Source: Neisseria arctica
Lineage (GTDB): Bacteria > Pseudomonadota > Gammaproteobacteria > Burkholderiales > Neisseriaceae
Assembly (NCBI RefSeq): GCF_022870905.1
Contig: NZ_CP091510.1
Span: 744,001-808,000 of the forward strand
Reading direction: 5' to 3'
DNA length: 64,000 nucleotides
The notes beneath the pieces were generated by a model, which was given only the letters and a program-made list of their open reading frames with translations, made no database searches and was not told the DNA's origin. The stretch's first letter is position 1; each line of letters begins with the position of its first letter. Positions 59,652 to 64,000 of the stretch are shown piece by piece. The translations under genes and the position numbers were made by a program.

Positions 59652-61466
59652 ATGAAATTTTCCTCTTTTCGCTCCGTTTTGATAGCAGTATTACTGACCT
59701 CTTTGGCTTACAGCTTTTGGAAAAGTCCGGCGTGGCTGCAACTTTGTTATGGCTTGGCTTTGTTTTTATTTGGCATGCAGTGTATTGAAGAAGGTTTGCG
59801 TAATGCCGCAGGAGGTACCTTAGAACGATTGATGGCGCAGAGTACGGCAACCCCGGTGCGGGGCATGTTGTTCGGCATGGGTGCGACTTTTATCCTGCAA
59901 TCCAGCACGTTGGTATCTCTGCTGACCATTGCTTTTTTAAGTACGGGACTGATCGGTTTGGCAGGCGGCATAGCCGTATTGCTCGGTACCAATTTGGGGG
60001 CGACCAGCGGTATTTGGCTGCTGGCTTTGGCCGGGCAGAGTATCAGCCTCAGTCCCGTGGCCGTGCCGATGCTGGTGTTCGGCATTCTGATCGGTTTTTT
60101 CAAAGGAAAAATGAAGGCGATAGGGCGGGTTTTGGTTGGTATTGCCCTGATTTTTATCGGTATTGATGCGATTAAAAACGGTTTTCAAAATGTTGGCGAC
60201 CAAGTCGATTTTGCTATGTTGGCCGCCGGCGGTGCGCTCGAAGTAGCCGTATTTAGCGGCATCGGGTTATTGCTTACCATCATTCTCCAATCCACACATG
60301 CAACCCTCATTCTTACGCTGGCGGCATTGGCCGGAGGGCAAATCAGCTTGGAGCAAGGGTTTGCCATTGCCGTCGGTTCAAACGTCGGCAGCAGCATTTC
60401 TACTGCTTTAGTCGGTATGCTGGGCAGCCAGCGCAGCGGTAAGCGGCTGGCTTTGGCACATTTGCTGTTTAACGTGGTAACAGCCGTGTTGTCATTATTA
60501 TTATGGCTTCCGCTTACGGGCGGAGTAAAAATGTTGGCCGGATGGGTCGGTTTGAACAATTTACTACAGCTGGCATTGTTTCATACCTTGTTCAATCTGT
60601 TGGGATTGGCGGTTTTTTGGAAACTGCAAAACCGCTTGGCCGATATGCTGATGCGCTGGCTGCCTGAGAAGCCTGAAGAGGTGTTGATTGCCAGTGAAAT
60701 AGAAAGTAAAGCCCGTAAACCCCAAAAAGAACCGGTGAGCCATGCGCTTTACCTTTCCAAGAATATGCTTAAATCCAGCGATACCGCTGTGATGGCAGTC
60801 CATCAGGAGTTACGTCATTTCGGGGCGCTTTGTTTGGAAGTTATTTGCCATGTTTTATTTGTTTCCTCTAAGCAGCTTTACGAATATGCGGAACAAGAAC
60901 TGCCGCCTCCGGAACCGCCGTTGGAGCTCGACGCCGAGCAGCTTTACCGTTGCCACATTAAGCCTGTATACAGTGAGTTGTTGGATTTTACCAGCCGTGC
61001 TGATTTTGAAGATGCACAACAGCAGCATTTGATGATGCAGGCGCAATTGGCTGCATTGCATATGGTGGAAACGGTGAAGGACAGTAAGCATTTGCAGAAA
61101 AATATGCGCCATTATCTGCAACAACCCGATCACAGCCTATATCCCCATTACCTCGACTTGCGCAAACGTTTGTTTGATATTTTGGTTTTATTTAGGCAGA
61201 CTGCCGCCCAACCTTTGTATAGCGAAGATTGGTATGCCGGTGTCGCACGCTTGGAAGAATATACCGTTATGCTTGACACCGCTTTCCGCAGCCAAGTTTT
61301 ATTGTTGTTGAGAGACAAACAGATTGATGGCTGGGGCAGTAGCTCGTTGATGAACGATATCAACTATGCCCGCCGCATCGGTAGCGGTTTACTGGAAATT
61401 TTATGTGTAGCCGAAGACAAATTACTGGATGAAACCGAAGAAGATACAAAAATTTTGCATGTTTGA
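59652..61466 (+). CDS. Na/Pi cotransporter family protein
   Basis: This is a sodium-dependent phosphate transporter-like membrane protein of 604 aa. Two inverted Na_Pi_cotrans repeats occupy about 1-330, with the paired Gln-Ser-Ser-Thr motif FILQSSTLVSLLT near 76 and the related IILQSTHATLILT near 213. GTNLGAT and GSNVGSSIST follow these. The C-terminal third (about 350-600) is a cytoplasmic helical region, probably PhoU-like. Transport of phosphate is inferred from the family. Confidence 0.88.
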   Translation: MKFSSFRSVLIAVLLTSLAYSFWKSPAWLQLCYGLALFLFGMQCIEEGLRNAAGGTLERLMAQSTATPVRGMLFGMGATFILQSSTLVSLLTIAFLSTGLIGLAGGIAVLLGTNLGATSGIWLLALAGQSISLSPVAVPMLVFGILIGFFKGKMKAIGRVLVGIALIFIGIDAIKNGFQNVGDQVDFAMLAAGGALEVAVFSGIGLLLTIILQSTHATLILTLAALAGGQISLEQGFAIAVGSNVGSSISTALVGMLGSQRSGKRLALAHLLFNVVTAVLSLLLWLPLTGGVKMLAGWVGLNNLLQLALFHTLFNLLGLAVFWKLQNRLADMLMRWLPEKPEEVLIASEIESKARKPQKEPVSHALYLSKNMLKSSDTAVMAVHQELRHFGALCLEVICHVLFVSSKQLYEYAEQELPPPEPPLELDAEQLYRCHIKPVYSELLDFTSRADFEDAQQQHLMMQAQLAALHMVETVKDSKHLQKNMRHYLQQPDHSLYPHYLDLRKRLFDILVLFRQTAAQPLYSEDWYAGVARLEEYTVMLDTAFRSQVLLLLRDKQIDGWGSSSLMNDINYARRIGSGLLEILCVAEDKLLDETEEDTKILHV

Positions 61467-61625
61467 ATAATCTGCCTTTTATTTGATTTCCGCCCGGGTA
61501 GTGTTTGTCCGGGCGGATTTTTGTTTACATACACCTCCGTACAAAATAAAACAGCCAAAAGCACTTGATACTTTTCAGACGGCCTTTATATGAAAAATGC
61601 ACACCATTCAAAAAAAGGAAAAATC

Positions 61626-62624
61626 ATGAAAGCCGTTTCCATGCTCAACCTTGTGCCGGTGCGTGCAGGGCAGACTAATGCCGAAGCCATCGGATCTATG
61701 GTTAAGCTGGCAAAGGAAGCCGAAAAACTCGGTTATGCGCGTTATTGGATTGCCGAACACCATAATACGGGCAGCTTGGTCAGTTCGGCCACACAATTGT
61801 TGATTGGCCATACTTTGGCGCATACGGAAACCATCCGCGTTGGTTCGGGCGGTGTCATGCTGCCTAACCATAGTCCGTTGTTGGTTGCCGAACAATACGG
61901 CACGTTGGCTACCATCTATCCAAACCGTGTTGATCTCGGGTTGGGGCGCGCACCCGGCACCGATCAATTGACGGCAGCAGCCTTGCGCCGTAACGAGCGG
62001 GATGTTTCGCTGAATTTTCCCGATGATGTCCGTGCCTTGCAGCGTTATTTTGGCCCGGCAGACAAACAAGGTTATGTGAAAGCATTTCCGGGCGTGGGCT
62101 TGGAAGTGCCGCTGTATATACTCGGCTCGAGTACCGAAAGCGCATACCTTGCGGCGGAGTTGGGTTTGCCTTATGTCTTTGCCGCACATTTTGCCCCGCG
62201 TATGCTGGAAATGGCCGTAGAAATTTACCGGCGCGGTTTCAAACCTTCGGCAGTGCTTGATAAGCCCGAAGTGATAGTGTGTTTGAATGCTATTGTGGCC
62301 GACAGCGATGAAGAAGCCGCTTATTTGGCAACCTCACAAGAGCAATTTTTTCTGAATGTGGTGCGAAATACGCGCAATCCTTTGCCCTTGCCGGTAGAAA
62401 GCATGGAGGGAGTATGGAGCCATCCGGAAGAAGCAATGGTAAGACAAATGCTTTCTGAATCTTTGGTTGGCAGCAAAGAGAGGGTGGCCAAACAGCTTGA
62501 ATCATTCCAAAACCGTTTGCATGCGGACGAAGTGATGGCGGTCAGCTATATTTATGATGAAGAAAAGCAATACCGTTCCTACAGCTTGCTAAAAGAAATA
62601 GTTTCTGATGGCTGTATCGGGTAA
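61626..62624 (+). CDS. LLM class flavin-dependent oxidoreductase (luciferase-like)
   Basis: This is a bacterial-luciferase-like TIM barrel of 332 aa. YARYWIAEHHNTGSLVSSA (about 38-56), VGSGGVMLPNHSPL and VDLGLGRAPGTD are characteristic of the YhbW/MsnO8 subgroup. The family uses reduced FMN; the substrate is unknown. I choose the ATG at 61626 because AAGGA lies upstream; an in-frame ATG at 61590 has no such site. It is followed by a DUS-pair terminator. Confidence 0.9.
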   Translation: MKAVSMLNLVPVRAGQTNAEAIGSMVKLAKEAEKLGYARYWIAEHHNTGSLVSSATQLLIGHTLAHTETIRVGSGGVMLPNHSPLLVAEQYGTLATIYPNRVDLGLGRAPGTDQLTAAALRRNERDVSLNFPDDVRALQRYFGPADKQGYVKAFPGVGLEVPLYILGSSTESAYLAAELGLPYVFAAHFAPRMLEMAVEIYRRGFKPSAVLDKPEVIVCLNAIVADSDEEAAYLATSQEQFFLNVVRNTRNPLPLPVESMEGVWSHPEEAMVRQMLSESLVGSKERVAKQLESFQNRLHADEVMAVSYIYDEEKQYRSYSLLKEIVSDGCIG

Positions 62625-62638
62625 GTAGAAAATAATAT

Positions 62639-62674
62639 AAATGCCGTCTGAAAATATTTTCAGACGGCATTTAT
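62639..62674 (+). terminator. DUS-pair terminator after the LLM oxidoreductase gene
   Basis: AATGCCGTCTGAAAA and its complement are nearly contiguous and followed by TTTATTAT. Confidence 0.85.
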
Positions 62675-63266
62675 TATATTAGGGCTTGCGAGGGTGTGTT
62701 GTTAAAACAGATTGGCTGGAAAGTTTGCAATAGGTTCTTTACGGACAGGAAAATATTGTTATCTGAGAGTAGCTGGTGAAGGTTAATTGTTAATTTGGAG
62801 CTTTTTCAAGCTATTTTGGAAATTATTCGACAGCCGAGAAGTTTAGGCGGTTTGATAGGCGGATTGTGTTGGCCGGTAAGTGTGTAGCCAAATTTAAATA
62901 TTTAAGAAGTTTGCAAATGGCTGTTTGGAAATTGGTTTTAGGTTTTATTAGTATCAAGATCAAGCCCGTCTGGATCTTAAAAGTAAAGTGAGCCGGATTT
63001 TCTTTAGTTAAGAAGATTTTCAGTATTGTTTGCACTTACGGATTTAAAACAGGTCGTTTAAGCCGAGATAGCGCACTGCGCACAGTAATTTAATGTGAAA
63101 CACAAAAAGTAGTTATCAAAAGAGTATTCGTTTATTTTAAATGTTTGGGTATAGCCGGGCAGCACACCTATGTTCAATTTACAGACAAATTAAAACATAC
63201 CGTATCCTTATAGCTATCCGATTTCATCTGTATGAAATTGAAATGTCCTATAGATATAAAGGGTAT
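62675..63266. other. Gene-poor AT-rich stretch
   Basis: No intact gene is supported. On the minus strand near 62935-63000, a short stretch read across a stop gives SLYF*DPDGLDLDTNKT, reminiscent of the end of a VOC/glyoxalase-fold protein, so a decayed gene is possible. The rest is unassigned. Confidence 0.4.
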
Positions 63267-63779
63267 TTAAACGGGAGTTTTCAAGCTGCGTGCAAGAGCT
63301 AAAGTATCGGCGATCATACCGTTTCCGCTACTGATTTTACTGGCAGTTTCAATAATTAGCAGATTGGCAGGGCGGCCGGCATGAAGGCTCATGCGCATTT
63401 CAGCAGCGGTGAAGGGCAGGCCGCGGCTTTGGAGAAATGCTTGGGCGCGGCGGTTTGCTGTGGTCAGCATGGGCAACAAGGTAATGTCGAGGTGGAAGCG
63501 GCGTACCCCCAAAACAATGATGCGGGCGGCAAACCAGTCTGCTTCTTCAGTGAAAGTATCGGGGCTTGGCGCATCGAATTTATGACGCATCGCTGCAATC
63601 AGCATGGCTACGGTACGGATTTGAGGCAACATCGCTTCGCTGATCATCGGGTGCTCGCCGGTAGTTGCAGGTAATGTAGTTTGGCATAAATCGGCACGGT
63701 GGCTGTTGCCGTCTACAATCAGGTGGGTGCAGTGTAAGGGTTCTGTTTGCGGAAGGGTTTTCAAGGTCGCTGCTTTCAT
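63267..63779 (-). CDS. hypothetical protein, unrecognised
   Basis: This 170-residue protein starts at the ATG at 63779, with GGAGC seven bases upstream. It has no signal peptide or clear membrane segment. Its composition is ordinary, with a region FHLDITLLPMLTTANRRAQAFLQ and a C-terminus ending LALARSLKTPV. I do not recognise a family. The codon use and good ribosome site suggest a real gene. Confidence 0.6.
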   Translation of the reverse strand: MKAATLKTLPQTEPLHCTHLIVDGNSHRADLCQTTLPATTGEHPMISEAMLPQIRTVAMLIAAMRHKFDAPSPDTFTEEADWFAARIIVLGVRRFHLDITLLPMLTTANRRAQAFLQSRGLPFTAAEMRMSLHAGRPANLLIIETASKISSGNGMIADTLALARSLKTPV

Positions 63780-63816
63780 TTTATTTGCTCCGGTTAGATT
63801 CGGCGGCAAATAAAAG

Positions 63817-63850
63817 AAGCCGCCTAAGTTTTCTTGGGCGGCTTTTTTCG
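63817..63850. terminator. Bidirectional terminator near the right end
   Basis: AAGCCGCCTAAG and CTTGGGCGGCTT form a 12-bp stem with one G-T wobble around TTTT. T-rich runs lie on both sides. It probably ends a transcript coming from beyond the window on the minus strand. Confidence 0.75.
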
Positions 63851-64000
63851 CGTTTGCTTATGTGGTTTTGCTGTGTTTCAGACAAGCGCAAAAGAGTACC
63901 GCACATTTGTGTGGTACCAATAAAAATAAGCAAAGGGGCGTAAATTAGATGTATTCATGGGCTTGAGATTAAAACAAAGCATCGAGTATTGTCAATATCC

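Noticed and set aside
62823-63035. Minus-strand open frame of 70 codons in the right-hand gene-poor stretch
   Set aside because: It has no ribosome site and looks like random AT-rich coding. A different frame there hints at a VOC-fold remnant, but too weakly to call.
1-64000. tRNA genes, rRNA genes, insertion sequences, prophage genes
   Set aside because: None recognised by eye on either strand; only tmRNA was found among structured RNAs. A tRNAscan or ISfinder search was not possible here.

Overview
The window is a chromosomal segment of a Neisseria species or close relative. It carries many copies of the neisserial DNA uptake sequence core GCCGTCTGAA, in both AG (AGGCCGTCTGAA) and AT (ATGCCGTCTGAA) forms, often as inverted pairs that act as terminators. 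The rlmE-ftsH-folP-glmM order and a tmRNA tag reading ANDETYALAA fit the same assignment. The species cannot be fixed from this window; AG-type uptake sequences outnumber AT-type here.

Layout. 1-8.4 kb (+): rlmE (3' end only), ftsH, folP, glmM, a DedA membrane protein, agmatinase, L-asparaginase. 8.4-20.6 kb (-): a DASS/SLC13 transporter, the sulfate ABC transporter cysT-cysW-cysA, cysN, ackA, an NlpC/P60 lipoprotein and smc. 20.6-39.2 kb (+): an OmpA-family lipoprotein followed by a giant adhesin gene of 17.2 kb (5741 residues). Its core is 6.27 nearly identical 1956-bp units, each encoding six Ig-like modules that open with EF-hand-type calcium loops. A second 666-bp repeat array, a VCBS-like region, a von Willebrand A domain, RTX repeats and a type I secretion C-terminus follow. 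39.5-41.9 kb (+): folA and ETF-ubiquinone oxidoreductase. 42.1-43.0 kb (-): a decayed type I restriction hsdR. 43.3-43.65 kb (-): ssrA (tmRNA). 43.8-46.8 kb (+): DUF1841, LemA and M48 peptidase genes. 46.9-52.2 kb: mostly minus-strand genes (cysD, lolA, purE, a CpoB-like lipoprotein, an O-methyltransferase, DUF3460), with one plus-strand DUF455 gene. 52.4-62.6 kb (+): pcnB, an unrecognised acidic protein, lolC/E-lolD, thiD, a SpoU methyltransferase, a SEC-C/YecA-like protein, a Na/Pi cotransporter and an LLM flavin oxidoreductase. The right end holds an unrecognised minus-strand gene.

Functional links. cysT-W-A imports sulfate or thiosulfate, and CysD plus CysN make APS from it. cysD and cysN, normally adjacent, lie about 32 kb apart. 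cysT, cysN and cysD nevertheless share a closely similar leader of about 70 bp at the same distance from their start codons, so they probably form one sulfur regulon. lolA and lolC/E-lolD belong to the same lipoprotein-sorting pathway and would also serve the lipoproteins encoded here. The OmpA-like lipoprotein and the giant adhesin appear to be co-transcribed. No type I exporter is encoded in the window.

The best candidates for something undescribed are the hyper-repetitive EF-hand/Ig adhesin, with an apparent three-unit higher-order duplication and an uptake-sequence core in each unit; the shared cys leader; and a nested terminator-like structure in the pcnB leader.
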